From positions 77,472,728 to 77,536,727 of the forward strand of contig CM028384.1 in the NCBI GenBank assembly GCA_013146195.2: DNA of 64,000 nt. The letters are read 5' to 3'. The stretch comes from Codonopsis lanceolata. Lineage: Eukaryota > Streptophyta > Magnoliopsida > Asterales > Campanulaceae. Position numbers and translations under genes: made by a program. Below, piece by piece: positions 1 to 11,482 of this stretch (its first letter is position 1; each line of letters starts with the position of its first letter). The notes below the pieces were generated by a model. That model had not been told where the DNA came from and did not search any database. It worked only from the letters and a program-made list of their open reading frames with translations.

Positions 1-345
1 TAGGCAGGTCTTCTTGGCAAAAACGGATCTGAGAATCGTATGAAAGCGACCATTGCGACGGCCAATGACAACATTGGCGATCACATTGGAGGTCTCATCC
101 GAAGTCTCATCAGAAAAATCTTTTTCAAAAACACCAACCTAAAATTGTTAAACAAATGTGGGTTCCCAAAACTTTTAATGACAAGTGTAAAGCCAAATAT
201 TGTGAACCGTTTGACATATGTCACAGTGCTACAATGTCGATGATGAGATGTGCAATGTTACTTTCACTTCCTTAAAATCTCATATTCTTTGGATCATGGT
301 ACTTTGGCAGTGGGTGCTCTAGACATATGACGAGGTTCGATTGAA
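1..345 (+). pseudogene. copia gag C-terminus and protease remnant
   Basis: Frame-broken piece joining gag to pol. Around 150-180 a frame reads a peptide close to KQMWVPK, common just before the copia protease. At 297-333 the reading W-Y-F-G-S-G-C-S-R-H-M-T matches the protease active-site block, normally with D-S-G; here the catalytic Asp is Gly. A stop and a frameshift near 342 separate it from the next domain. The protein would process the Gag-Pol polyprotein inside virus-like particles. This copy cannot. Confidence 0.7.
50..89 (+). repeat. hairpin module a (gag region)
   Basis: Inner arms GCCAATG and CATTGGC (61-78) with a 4-base loop; outer arms near CCATTGCGACG and CGATCACATTGG. Confidence 0.7.
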
Positions 346-348
346 AAT

Positions 349-1677
349 TTGAAAGATTATGTGAGCATCAATGGTGGGTCAATGACCTATGGTGGTGGTG
401 CCAAAGGCAAAATAATTGGTAAAGGAACATTGAATGTTGAAGGCCTTCCAAATCTCACGAATGTTTACCATGTGGAAGGACTTAAAACAAATTTGATCAG
501 TATAAGTCAATTGTGTGATGATGACCTTTCGGTAAGGTTTGATAAAAATTCTTGTGAAGTTTTTGATCAAACTAACAAATGTCTTCGGCAGTACAAGGTC
601 ATCGACAATTGTTATATGTTCAACAATAGCCAATCATGCCAAGTCTTGATGTTACAGATCTTTGGCATCAAAAACTTGGACATATGAGTTTTCGTAAGCT
701 CCATGAGCTTGTGAAACATGATCTTGGTTAAAGGATTGCCAAACTTGGAAAAGAATTATACAAAGGTATGTGGTCCTTGCCAAAAAGGTAAGCAAACTAA
801 GACACCTCATCTTCCCATAACACAATGCTCCACATCTAGGTGTCTAGAGATGATTCATACTGACCTCATGGGTCCCATTGAGGTAGAGAGTTTAGGTAGA
901 AAAAAATACACCTTTGTATGTGTGGATGACTTCTCTAGATACACTTGGGTGATTTTCTTAAGAGAAGTCTGAAACTTTTGAGGCATTTAAAATTTGGTAC
1001 ACCCGTGTGATGAACTTGTATGATCTAAAGCTTATTAGAACTAGATCAGATCATGGCACGGAATATGAAAACTCATCATTTTCTAATTATTGTACCTCTA
1101 ATGGCATCTCAAATGAATTTTCTGCTCCCAAAACTCCACAACAAAATGGAGTGGCGGAAAGAAAGAATAGGACATTACAAGAAATGGCTAGGGTGATGTT
1201 AACCTCAAAAATTTGGCTAAAGATTTTGGGTGAAGCCTTAAACACTGCTTGTCACATTGGAAACAGGGTTTTCTTAAGACCAGGTAGTACAATGACTCCT
1301 TATGAAATTTTTCTTGGAAAGAAACCAACCTTAAAATACTTTCATGTGTTTGGTTGTGTGTGCTACCTGCTCAATGATAGAGATCAACTATCCAAGTTTG
1401 ATTCTAAAAGTGACAAGTGTGTCTTCATGGGTTATTCTACTAATAGTCGGGCTTCAGAGTTTTTAATCTACGGACTAAGACTATTATGGAATCTATGAAC
1501 ATTGTTTTTGATGATCTAACCGATCTTGGTCATAAAACTGTTGAAGAAGATGTTTCAGGAATCCTTGATTTTGGAGATTTTGATCCGAAGCTTGGTGAAT
1601 CCGTAATCGGCGGTGATCAAGCGAGTTCGGCGGTCGGCGCTGAGATAATGAGATTCAGAATGTATCACCCAATGTGA
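349..1677 (+). pseudogene. copia pol: GAG-pre-integrase and integrase, frameshifted
   Basis: 349-687 encodes the pre-integrase domain (S-Q-L-C-D-D-D, N-L-I-S-I-S). 718-972 has the C-x2-C of the zinc-binding region (C-G-P-C) and the first catalytic Asp (H-T-D-L-M-G-P). 1007-1498 has the second Asp (R-S-D-H-G-T-E-Y) and the catalytic Glu block (P-Q-Q-N-G-V-A-E-R-K-N-R-T). Integrase would insert the cDNA into chromosomes. The domain is split over at least four frames with a stop at about 970, so it is not functional. 1486-1677 is the acidic linker to reverse transcriptase. Confidence 0.9.
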
Positions 1678-1710
1678 TTCCGAATGTAGCTACATCGGAA
1701 GTCACATTGG
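1669..1710 (+). repeat. hairpin module b (integrase-RT linker)
   Basis: Near-palindrome of 42 bp: arms CCAATGTGA and TCACATTGG, inner TTCCG and CGGAA, core ATGTAGCTACAT. One frame reads N-V-A-T-S. Confidence 0.8.
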
Positions 1711-3445
1711 ACAACTGGCGAAAGCGATCGGAGGAAGATATTGATCGGTTTGTGATCAGGGACTTGATATTCCAAGCAAAATTCAAGAAAATACATCCAT
1801 TCTCTCAGATCATAGGTAATGTACAGGATGGTGTATCAACAAGAAGGAAAGGTAAGGTGGATTACAAAAAACTTGCATGCATGTCCACACTAGAATTTGA
1901 TGAAATTCATGCATCTTGTTTTGTTTCCACCATTGAACCCAAAAATGTGCATGAGGCTCTTAAGGATGAAAGCTGGATAAATGCCATGCAAGAGGAACTA
2001 GATCAATTTACAAAAAATGATGTTTGGTATCTTGTTCCTAGACCCACTTCAATAAATGTTATTGGAACAAAATGGATTTTCATAAACAAAACTAATGAAG
2101 TGGGAGAGATAATAAGAAATAAAGCTAGACTTGTGGCTCAAGGGTATACAGAGTTGAGGGGTGGATTTTGATGAAACCTTTGCTCACTGTAGCCGTATTG
2201 AGTCCATTCATGCGCTACTTGCCATTGCATGTTTTCTTGACATAACTCTTCAACAAATGGATGTGAAGAGTGCTTTCTTAAATGGCATTCTTGAAGAAGA
2301 AGTTTTTGTTGAGCAACCAAAAGGGTTTGAGGACCCCCATAAACCCAGTCATGTGTTTAAGCTAAAAAAGGCCTTGTATGGTCTCAAACAAGCTCCTAGA
2401 GCTTGGTATGGGAGGCTTACAGACCACCTTTTGAAAAGTGGGTTTAGAAGGGGAGAGGTGGATAAAACACTTTTTATTCAAAATCAAGACAAACACATTT
2501 TGATAGCTCAAATTATGTTGATGACATTGTGTTTGGATCCACCTCCAAGTCCTTGGAAAAAGAGTTTGTTAACTGCATGACTTCCACGTTTGAGATGAGT
2601 ATGGTTGGGGAGTTGACCTATTTTTTAGGAATTCAGATTAAACAATCACATGAAGGGATGTTCATATCTCAAGCCAAGTATGCTCTTAACTTGGTGAAGA
2701 AATTCAATCTTGAGAATGGAAAACATAAGAAAACCCCTATGGGTACATCCAATAAACTCAATAAAGATGAAAAATCTGAAAGTGTTGACCATACCTTATA
2801 TAGAAGTATGATTGGAAGTTTGTTGTACTTAACTGCCACCCGTCCAGATATTATGTACAGTGTGTGCTTGTGTGCTAGGTATCAAGCAAACCCCAAAGTC
2901 TCTCACTTGAAAGCAGTGAAAAGAATAATTCGATATGTTGGTGAGACTTGTGGCATGGGTTTGTGGTATACTAAACACACAAACACCAATCTTGTTGGGT
3001 TTAGCGATCTTGGTAGTGTAGATGACATGAGAAGCACATCGGTGGTTGTTTTTATTTGGGAAATAACTTGATTTCATGGTTTAGTAAGAAACAAAATTGT
3101 GTAGCCCTATCAACAGCTGAATCTGAGTATATAGCTGCTGGTAGTGGATGTACACAACTTTTGAGGATGAAACAAATGATCAAGGATTATGGTTTACACA
3201 GTAATATATTAACCATGTATTGTGACAACACAAGTGCCATAAGTATAGCTAAAAATCTTGTTCAACACTCTAGAACTAAGCACATAGACATAAGACACCA
3301 TTTCATTAGAGACTTGGTTGAACAAGGCATTGTTTGTATTGAACATGTGGGAACAGAAAATCAACTGGCTGAAATTTTCACGAAAAGTCTAGATTTTGGG
3401 AGATTCATAAATCTTAGGAAATCTCTTGGTATGTGTGCCATGTAA
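1674..3445 (+). pseudogene. copia pol: reverse transcriptase and RNase H, frameshifted
   Basis: RT starts in 1674-2171 (S-W-I-N-A-M-Q-E-E-L, N-K-A-R-L-V-A-Q-G-Y-T) and continues in 2161-2580 (Q-M-D-V-K-S-A-F-L-N-G, A-L-Y-G-L-K-Q-A-P-R-A-W-Y). The catalytic Y-V-D-D is encoded at 2514-2525 but in a different frame from the sequence before it. 2529-3071 holds the connection domain (Y-F-L-G-I-Q-I). 3056-3445 is RNase H (S-T-A-E-S-E-Y-I-A, H-S-R-T-K-H-I-D-I-R-H-H) and ends pol at a TAA. At least three frameshifts make it inactive. Confidence 0.93.
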
Positions 3446-3504
3446 CCCCTCACTTCAAATATAAAAATAAATAAATAAATAATAATTTACGCATCTTGCA
3501 TTGT

Positions 3505-3518
3505 ATTTTAGGGGGGCA
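3505..3518 (+). promoter_or_regulatory. internal polypurine-like G tract
   Basis: TTTTAGGGGGGCAC lies 60 bases after the pol stop and far from the LTR. It resembles the GGGGG tract at 7057-7069 next to the 3' LTR. It could be an extra plus-strand priming site or the relic of an older element end. Confidence 0.35.
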
Positions 3519-4050
3519 CACTAGTTTCACTCTTTATGTTTTAGTACCTTTGTTTGTTAATGTGAATATGCATTCAATATCTGTTGTGATTTTCTTGTTC
3601 TAGTTCTCCTCACCATCTCCCTAAAAGATGTATTGAAATTGAAAATTTTTTGAGCACAAAGGAAAGAGCTACCTTTTGAAATTTTTGGGATGTGAAATTT
3701 GTCAATGTACTGTGGAGCTTAGGCTTTCATGGGTTGATCTTGACTAAATTGACTTCCTTTAATTGACAAAGTGTGAAAGCTACCTAACGGAAAAGAGCTA
3801 CCTATGAACAAGGTTGTGGCATCTTTCTTTTGGAACTGTGAATCCTCGGATTTCATGGATTGATCAATAAATTAAGTTGCTACCCTTGGTAAATAGTTTG
3901 AAAGGTTCCTAGTGGTTTGTGTTGAATATGCCTGAAATAAAGTAAAGCTATTCTCATAGGGAAATAAAGTACCTATGGTGTTTATGGGAGTCTTTGTGCT
4001 TATTTGGTGAAGAAAAGATGAGAATTTGTACATAAAATCACAATTTTGGC

Positions 4051-4090
4051 GAATGTATCTTCCAATGCAGCTACATTGGGAACTACATTC
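4051..4090 (+). repeat. hairpin module c (non-coding spacer)
   Basis: Arms GAATGTA and TACATTC, then TTCCAATG and CATTGGGAA around a CAGCTA core. It lies outside any ORF, so the palindrome is not explained by a peptide repeat. Confidence 0.75.
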
Positions 4091-4813
4091 AGATGATCTA
4101 GACACATCACATGTGTGTGCTTGCATTGTTTTTCTTATTTTTCTGCACATGTTAGGCATATCTTCTAGGACATATTGTTGTTGATCATATCAGCCCCTTA
4201 ATGTTTCTGTTTTCATTAACAAATTAGTGAAATCTCAGTTCCATTGTTCACCAAGTTAATATTTTATGTGGTTGTCTAATCTATTGTGTTCATCATGAGG
4301 TTCTGAACTGGTCTATAATTACTGATTTTGGCAGACTTGTGTGATTACAATTTTGGTTAATTGAGTATTGTGCATTCTCAAAATATTTGATCAATTTTGT
4401 ACAATTCAAATTTTAAAATCAGAAATTAGTAGTTATTTTCTCACATTAAATCCTCCATCTATTTCTCATGGCAATAACAACAGATTTTTATCACTTCTCT
4501 ATTGGTGGTTAATATTTGATTTTTATCTAAATTTTGAAATTTGATTTGTTGTTTAGGTCTCCTCACATTCCATCATCTTAATGAGTTAACGGCTAATTGG
4601 TGTTTAGTGGAGTATTAGTGCTGTGTTTACAGGTAAACAAAACACTTCTCCTAGAAGCTTCCTTCTTCGAATTCTGGCGACCAAAATTTCGAGCAGATCA
4701 TACCTTCTTCCAAATCCCTTTTCTTTCATCATCTCTCTTGTGCCTTCACCTAAAATTTCTCAATGGCTTCTTCTTCATCTGTTCATGAATCCCCAAAACC
4801 CAATCCTAGCGCT

Positions 4814-4839
4814 GATGTAGCTTTCGATGAAGCTACATC
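4814..4839 (+). repeat. hairpin module d (env-like ORF start)
   Basis: Perfect 10-bp arms GATGTAGCTT and AAGCTACATC with a 6-base loop, inside the env-like ORF. Confidence 0.75.
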
Positions 4840-5577
4840 CAGCCCTCTTTCTTCACCGGAAAATCCCGATACTGCCATTGTCATAGCTCAATCTCTTCTG
4901 GAACCTCTGGCCATAATTCTTCCTGGAGAAAAGGGCAATGCCATTGATGTGGATAATCCGGGAGATTTGTCGGGTTACCCCAAATTGGTAACCCTAGCAC
5001 AAGGAAATTAAAAAGGCTTCGTGGAATTCCTTCAAATTATGAAGATCCTAGTGTTGAAGACATTCTCGCTGCTAAGAAAAACAAGATTACTCCAGGAATT
5101 TTTTAAGAAAATGTGGATATTGATAGTGATCCTGATGATGTCGATTTTATTCCCAAAACAGGACCGACTCATGTTGTTCAAAAACCACCATCTCCATCTG
5201 CTTCTCCCAAAATTTCTCCGTTCCAGAAGCAACCAGAGATGATGACTACCCAATTCCGTCACCCCATGTGGTTTTTCCGACTGATTCTTCCACACAAGCT
5301 AAAGAATCATCTGATATTGAAGCTAGCTCTCCCTCTGAGTCAAATGCCGATATGAATTTTTCTGACGAAGACAACACTGTGGCCGAATATCTGGTCAAAT
5401 TGAAGAATGTGACTACATCTTCACAACCTCTGGCAGACGACTTGCCCAAACAACCCAGCTCGTCAGAATTTGATGATAGTTCTGATAAAAACTTTGAAAG
5501 CAAAGAGGCCACTCCAGAAGCTAGTGTAGATACAGAGGAGATCCCTGTTCGCTTCACTCGAAGCCAACTGTCAACTG

Positions 5578-5606
5578 CCAATGTAGCTACGAATGTAGCT
5601 ACATCC
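5578..5606 (+). repeat. double GTAGCTAC module e
   Basis: Two GTAGCTAC cores 14 bp apart (AATGTAGCTACGAATGTAGC, then TACATCC). Translated it gives N-V-A-T-N-V-A-T-S. Confidence 0.75.
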
Positions 5607-6457
5607 AAACGTTCTAAGGAATCTGCTTCTGCTGTTGGTAAACCCTTCTCTCTTAAATTTGTGTCCAAACTTGCTTCCATTCGATATAACACTTCTCGAA
5701 TGATTGTTGATGAAAGAAATATTCCATCTGCTGAATTGAATGCACAGAATCTCACTTCATTTTTCTCTGATAGAGGTTTACTAGGCACAATTTCTTCAGC
5801 TACCCCTTATTTTCGTGATCTGATATATGAATTCTATGCCAACATTGAAAAACGAATCTATTCACCTTCTGATGCCCATTTTGAAAATGTTTTTGTTAGA
5901 GGAAAATGGTATAAGTTCTCTTCTTCTGTCATAAATACCATGATGAACACACCAGCATCTGGACCCTTTGAGATGAATTTTGATTTGAATAAGTGTGTTT
6001 TTGAGCTCACTGGTGGCACTATGTCTAAATGGCCTGCTAAAGGCACATCTCTTAGCACCACACAATTGTCCTCTCTCTATGCTTTCATGTATAAAGTGTG
6101 TTGTGCAAACTGGTCACCCACTACAAACTCTAACACCCTTACTTGAAGAACATGCTAAGGTGCTCTACCAGATTGGGACAAATGGACCATTTGATTTTGG
6201 TTACTTTGTTTTTAGAAAAATCTCCTCTTTGGCTGAATCTGAAGGAGATAAGAGGTCCTTAATTTTCCCATCTTTGATATATAAAATCCTAGTTTCCCAA
6301 GGATATACTCCTCCTCCATCCACTAGGTTGTCTCCTCTTCTTGAACCCCTCCACATTTCAGCAAAACTGTTAAGGGGAGATAGGGTTGTGAATCTGTCCC
6401 TTATACATCCATATGCACCTGTAACTTCTGTTCCTGGTTCTTCTCTCCCAACTGCCT

Positions 6458-6487
6458 CCAATGTTCCATCCAATGTAGCTACATCGG
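6458..6487 (+). repeat. GTAGCTAC module f
   Basis: CCAATGTTCC followed by AATGTAGCTACATCGG. Core 12-bp palindrome ATGTAGCTACAT. Confidence 0.7.
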
Positions 6488-6795
6488 CCACTTCTGCACA
6501 CCCTACTGCACCAATGTCTGTTGCTTTTGTTTCTGAACAGCTAGCCATGGTACACTCTCAGTTGGAAATCCTGGCTACACAGACTACACTGCTCACATCA
6601 TTAGCTGCTAAGTATTCAGACTGGTTGGCCTTACATTCTGGCCAAATAGGGGGTGGTGCAAGTGTTCCAGATGTTCCTGATGTTCCTGAAGCTGCTACAC
6701 ATGATCCTGAAGCTGAAGCTGAACCAAAAGCTGAAGCTGTGCATGACTGAGTCTTTAAATCTGAATCTGTGGTTCTTAAAAATTTGTGGTTGTAA

Positions 6796-6849
6796 ACTTA
6801 TGTGGTTGAAACTTGGATTGTTACTTATGTGGTTGAAACTTGGATTGTT
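6796..6849 (+). repeat. 27-bp direct repeat, two copies
   Basis: The 27-bp unit ending in ACTTGGATTGTT occurs at 6796-6822 and again at 6823-6849, exactly in tandem, just after the env-like ORF stop. Confidence 0.85.
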
Positions 6850-7056
6850 GGTTGTTTCTAAACATTTACATTGCTCCATGGTTCAGTCTGTAACTAAACA
6901 TGATGGTTGAATGGTTATGCTTGGTTGATATGTCATTATGTATGATTAGTACCCATGCTTAGGGGGTGATTATTTGGATCATTTTCTCTAACCTTGCAGG
7001 AAATCATATATTTTGACCTTGGAACACTTGATTTGGATTTGACCAAAAATGTTCAA

Positions 7057-7069
7057 CAAAGGGGGTGAT
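7057..7069 (+). promoter_or_regulatory. SIRE polypurine tract
   Basis: CAAAGGGGGTGAT directly precedes the TG of the 3' LTR. It is the expected plus-strand primer position. Confidence 0.8.
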
Positions 7070-7402
7070 TGTAAGGGTAAAATAGGCAAGGCCTATTTTT
7101 ACTTGTTTTCACCTTTCTTGGTCAAAATAGGATTTTTGGGAAGTTTGTATTAACTTAGGAATTAGTTCTTTTTATTAGATTTAGTTTTGGTAGTTTTTGG
7201 TATCATAATCTTCTAGATTTCGAGTGCACATATTTGGTAACTAAATCTTGGCAAAAATCCTAGTCAAACCAAGTTTCTTGACTTCTTTCATATTTGGTAA
7301 CAAAATCTTAAAAGATTGGTAGGTTGTTGATTTTTCCTTAATGGCTAATCCTTTTCCTTGTAGTAGATGGTCTCTTTTGCGTGTTGTGTAGGGATCGGAC
7401 AG

Positions 7403-7411
7403 CTATATATT
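7403..7411 (+). promoter_or_regulatory. TATA box of SIRE LTR
   Basis: CTATATATT about 335 bp into the LTR, where the U3/R promoter of copia LTRs usually lies. Confidence 0.5.
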
Positions 7412-7530
7412 CTGAGCAAGGAAACGGGCTGGATTGCAGAGCTTGAGAGAGAGAAAAAAACATATACATCTGTGAGCATAAGTCGTGAGATCTTGGGCAG
7501 TTTTCGGACACGAAGATCACCCGTTCGGCG

Positions 7531-7557
7531 TCAATGTTACAACATTGGCAGTAACAT
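7531..7557 (+). repeat. hairpin module g (LTR)
   Basis: CAATGTT and AACATTG arms with a 2-base centre inside the 3' LTR, downstream of its TATA box. The GTAGCTAC core is replaced by GTTACAAC. Confidence 0.6.
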
Positions 7558-7874
7558 CAGAATTCTGGAAATCTGTTTGTCTTCATGTTTTGTTTAAAGG
7601 AGACTGATTTTGTTTCTTCCCACGTTTTTGTTTAACTTGTTTATGTGGGGTTTTTGTTCTCCAAGATTCATTGTCTTGTGAGAATTTTTGTTAGTGATTT
7701 CACAAGTATTTTTCGTGTAAAACAATTATTCTTTTTAGTGAAATTTGTGTGGCCTTGAGGCTAGATCTACAAGTATATGCTTGTAGATTGTTTTTGGTAA
7801 AAACTTGAGTTCGGTTTTTTTGTTTTGTGTTGTTTTTAAAATCATTCTTCCGCTGCTACTATTATTTGTTGTTT

Positions 7875-7926
7875 CATTGTGATTCCCATTGTAGCTACAA
7901 TCACAGCTACATTGGAAATCACTTTG
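7875..7926 (+). repeat. hairpin module h (LTR end)
   Basis: CATTGTGATT at the left and AATCACTTTG at the right flank ATTGTAGCTACAAT and AGCTACATT. It sits at or just after the LTR 3' boundary. Confidence 0.65.
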
Positions 7927-9099
7927 ACCTCTCTTGAGAATCCGAGCTATAGTGCTCTTTCATAGATGATAAGCTAAAGTTTTCTAAACAAAGTGACAAA
8001 CCTTATTTTTAAAAATTGTTAGCTTGTCAATTTCCATATGAAAACAAACATGTTTTTTTCTTTTTCTACCTACTGACACTTTCCTTTTTGAGATTTAGTT
8101 TCTCTTGTCTCTACAAATCAACTTTTGAATTTAACGTTTTTCAAGAGAACATAATCTCAACAATATTTTGACAAAGTCTATCTATTTAAAACCATTGAAA
8201 CAAATTTAAGAACAACCGAAGCATTCAACATATTATAAGCAATTACTCTCACGTCTAAAGTGCCTCATCTCATAGCATTAACTAGATAACATTTATTTCT
8301 TGTTCCTTCCGCTAGCATTTGTTAGTCGATCATTGTGTAGGAAATCCCTCCGTACAACTTAGGTTTTGAGGGATTTTTTATTGTACCCCACGAGTATGAA
8401 TCCCTGGTCTTTATTGTACACTAATCCCTCATCATTTCAGATTATTAATAAAATTAGTGCACTTCAAAAATCCAAATTTGACGAACTTAGTAGTGGATAT
8501 AACAATTTATATTGTGAACCACTTTATATGTTGTGTTCATTATTATTTATCGGCTTTGTGTGTTTGATCGATTGTTCTAACACTTCAAATGTCTCAATCT
8601 ACTTAAGTGATAGCCAATCTTTTCATCAATCACTTATTTGACTAATTACATAAGTTCTTCTTCAATTCTCCCATTTGGCAAAAGTGATCCTATTTATAAA
8701 AATGATTTCATTAGCCAACTAATACCATAGTCAACCAACAACAAAAAGCTTTTAACCTTGCATAAGCTGACACCATTAGTCAACTGACACTTAACCTTTT
8801 CCACTCAACTTTGACAATTAACTTCTCGAAAAATATTTTTCCTAGTTTAACATCTTGAAAGACTAATTATAAAAAATGCTAAAACTTTTCAATCAAACAA
8901 TGTTACTCAAGCACCAATTTTTTATGAAGATCACTTTAATATTTAGAAAGAAAAAATAACAAGATATATGAGCAACATTGATAAACGATTGATAAAATGT
9001 GAAAGATGGGCCTTTGCAACCTATGGAAATTAACACTACTCTTGATAAATCTGATGATGCAAATGACACTATAAATCCTTTAGCCACCTTCGAGGAATA
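7927..9099. other. AT-rich flank, no gene seen
   Basis: Low-complexity AT-rich DNA without convincing coding potential or repeat boundaries. Around 9025-9098 one frame is open with acidic residues and may be a scrap of a retroelement ORF cut by the gypsy LTR at 9100, but I cannot identify it. Confidence 0.4.
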
Positions 9100-11482
9100 T
9101 GTGACGACCCGACCCGGATCCTAAGACGAGATCCCAAGGTCGTGCCGTCGGGAAACAAGTAACAACAAACAAATAACAAGTAATGGGTAAGGCCATAACG
9201 ACAATACGCCAACAACTTAAAACACATGCGGAAGCGAAACATAATAACACAGTGGCGCCGAGCTAACAAGCTCAAACTAAATACAACCAAAGAGATAATT
9301 AATCTCTCGGTCCAAAAATTTGACGCACGTGCCGCAACATTGGGCACGTAAAGCAAAACTCCCTATTATGCAATATAAATATATAGCAACAAATAAACCA
9401 AGTCATCGGCGACGTTACAGCCGTAACCCAACATTACACTAAGTCTAAGACTCTAGTCTAACATACTCAACGGCTAAAAACATGCCGGAGAACAAACATG
9501 ATAAATTAACCATCATGATAGCATACTAAAATATAATCACCAACATTCACCAAGCGCGACTAACACAAGTCGGCTACCAAAAGAATAAGAGTTAACCAAC
9601 ATAAGTATAAACATCACAACCACAAATAGGTTTACTACCCAACATGAAGTTTACATAACTTCACTTTTCCCAACGTCCTTGCCAAAAGAAAATGTAACTA
9701 TACAACTAGGTAGCAACCTTGCCAAAAACTTCACCAACGCAATCTCGAGAATCACTTCGATCCGTTAGCACGACTCGGATCTAGGGAAAACAATCAAACA
9801 AATAGGAGTAAGTCATAATGACTTAGTAAGTTACTAAACATAACTTCCTATCATGGCATCATGCTCAATAATAATATATCATGCTATCATTATAGTATAA
9901 CATTTCATTCAAATCATGTCAAGGCATTTTATGCTTAACAATAATAATTTATGTTATTGGCATAATATGAAATTCCAACAATATTCATGTCAAGGCATTT
10001 ATACTTAACAACCTTAAAAGTCATGTTATCCATAAAGTATAACAATTTATGAAACCATCTCAACCATCATATCATATCATATTCACAAAGCACATTATTC
10101 AGATATAAGTACTTGTGAGTCAATTAATATAAAAGGGATATGATACCATTACCATTTCTTTCCGCCGTGTCACTCCTGCAAAAACACGTGCAAACCTTTA
10201 TATGTCCTCGATATCCCTTTCGTGGATATCGACGTCCTCGAGACAATCCCCGCTCGAGTTCCATAGTTATCAAAGTCATGTGTATTACTACAACTAAGAT
10301 GAACTACTTCCCCACCGTGGCCATCGATGGAGGGGTGTGTGCAACCCGGCACGGCGATCCATCGCGATCACGAATCCCACAATTCGTGAAGACGATGTAT
10401 CGTCCCGTCAAAGACTCAACAAACCGACTCCAGCTGGACTCAAACCCAAGCACAAATAATATATACTCATATGCTCAAAAGCAAGTAGGCACATACTCTA
10501 CCATCAAACTAGTCATGCATTTCATTCACAACTAGCATAAATTCACATTAGAGAATAATATTAGCTCTCATAATCAAGTGTCCTTCATACACTTCAAAAA
10601 TTCTTGGAGGCTTAACCTCCATCAATTCTACCCCAAATTCCGTAGGACTTAAGATTTTAGTTCCTTAAATTCATACTAACCCAAAGGTTGACTCCGTTGA
10701 GTCCAATCTACACTTTCCAAAAATTAGGGCATAGAAGCCATGAGCTACAATACCCTCCTATGTTCATAACTATCATCAATAACCATATTCCCAAGTTCAT
10801 TAGACCCACATAATCCCAACAAAACACTTGGTTAGGCAACATAGAGCAAAATCACATTTTTATGCATAAACCCATTTAGGTCACTTCACCAATCATGCTT
10901 TCCAAAACATGAATAAATCACATAAAATGGATTACTATGCTACTCTACACATGAATATCATACTAATCAAGGTTTCAAGCAAGTCCATCTAACCAAAATC
11001 AACATTTAGGCATATACCCATTCAAGTCATCTTACCAATCATGCTCACAATACTTGAATAAGTCACATAAAATGGATGAATATGCTACTCTACACATGAA
11101 TATCATGCTAATCAAGGTCTCAAGTAAGTTCATCCAAGCAAAATCATCATTTAGACATTTAGGGTTCATAGCATCTCTAAAAAGCCCTAAAATGCACCCA
11201 TTGACCTCACATAGCACAATGATTGTTTTCCCTATGGTCAATGGGGCCAAAAAGAAAAAGGAAGAGATGTAGCAACTTTCCTCAAATCAGTCCTTCAAGC
11301 TACAATTTCGAAATTCCAATAAGTGGGATTTGTTCTCCTCAAGCTCCTCTTCAAATCTATGGTTTGGATTGTGCAATGGAGGTCTCTAGCTATGGCCTCC
11401 AAAGATGGGCTCTCAAGAACCCTAGAAGACTCCCTCTCAAGCTCTCCAAGAAGCTCTCCACGTTTTTTAGAAGTGTTGACTA
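9100..11482 (-). repeat. Ty3/gypsy G1 LTR fragment, minus orientation
   Basis: The left edge TGTGACGACCCGACCCGG is the reverse complement of the end of the complete G1 LTR at 29197-32881. The interior matches that LTR throughout (for example 10200-10400 with 31230-31430, and 11360-11470 with 30000-30110). Its LTR start is missing because a second G1 LTR fragment enters at 11483. Degenerate repeats spaced 70 bp (about 9860-10080) match the array in the complete LTR. Confidence 0.85.

Larger units (their letters stand above)
3446..4762 (+). other. pol to env-like spacer of the SIRE element
   Basis: AT-rich DNA without a supported gene. It contains a G-run preceded by T/A (3505-3518, GGGGGG at 3511-3516) just after pol, resembling a polypurine tract, and the hairpin module at 4051-4090. 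The end carries the pyrimidine-rich leader of the env-like ORF. Confidence 0.6.
4763..6750 (+). pseudogene. env-like / putative plant transposon protein ORF of SIRE element
   Basis: Begins M-A-S-S-S-S-V-H-E-S at 4763 and, over three frameshifts (about 4975, 5265, 6140), runs to a TGA at 6750, some 660 codons in all. The N-terminal third is Ser/Pro/Asp-rich and acidic. The middle (about 5640-6400) matches the domain annotated as 'putative plant transposon protein' (motifs Y-E-F-Y-A-N, V-R-G-K-W, L-I-F-P-S-L-I). The C-terminus is Ala/Glu/Pro-rich with a short heptad-like stretch. I see no signal peptide or clear membrane segment, so an envelope role is not supported by sequence. In-frame N-V-A-T-S peptides come from the GTAGCTAC hairpin modules. 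Confidence 0.8.
1..7876 (+). mobile_element. SIRE-type Ty1/copia retrotransposon, 5' end outside window
   Basis: Order seen: end of gag, protease, integrase, reverse transcriptase, RNase H, a 1.3-kb spacer, a second env-like ORF, a polypurine tract and one LTR. A long extra ORF between pol and the 3' LTR is the hallmark of the SIRE/Maximus lineage of copia elements. All reading frames are broken by frameshifts and stops, so the copy is dead. The 5' LTR, primer site and most of gag lie before the window. The 3' LTR end is uncertain (about 7876 to 7930). Confidence 0.9.
7070..7876 (+). repeat. SIRE 3' LTR
   Basis: Starts TGTAAGGG after the polypurine tract and may end ...TTTCA at 7876, about 0.8 kb. 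It includes a TATA box at 7403-7411 (CTATATATT) followed by the presumed transcript start. No target duplication can be checked because the 5' end is outside the window. The right boundary is a guess. Confidence 0.65.

Noticed and set aside
4763..6750. True envelope glycoprotein of a plant retrovirus
   Set aside because: No signal peptide, membrane segment or fusion-like motif is visible. The middle domain fits the putative plant transposon protein family. I keep the name env-like only for position.
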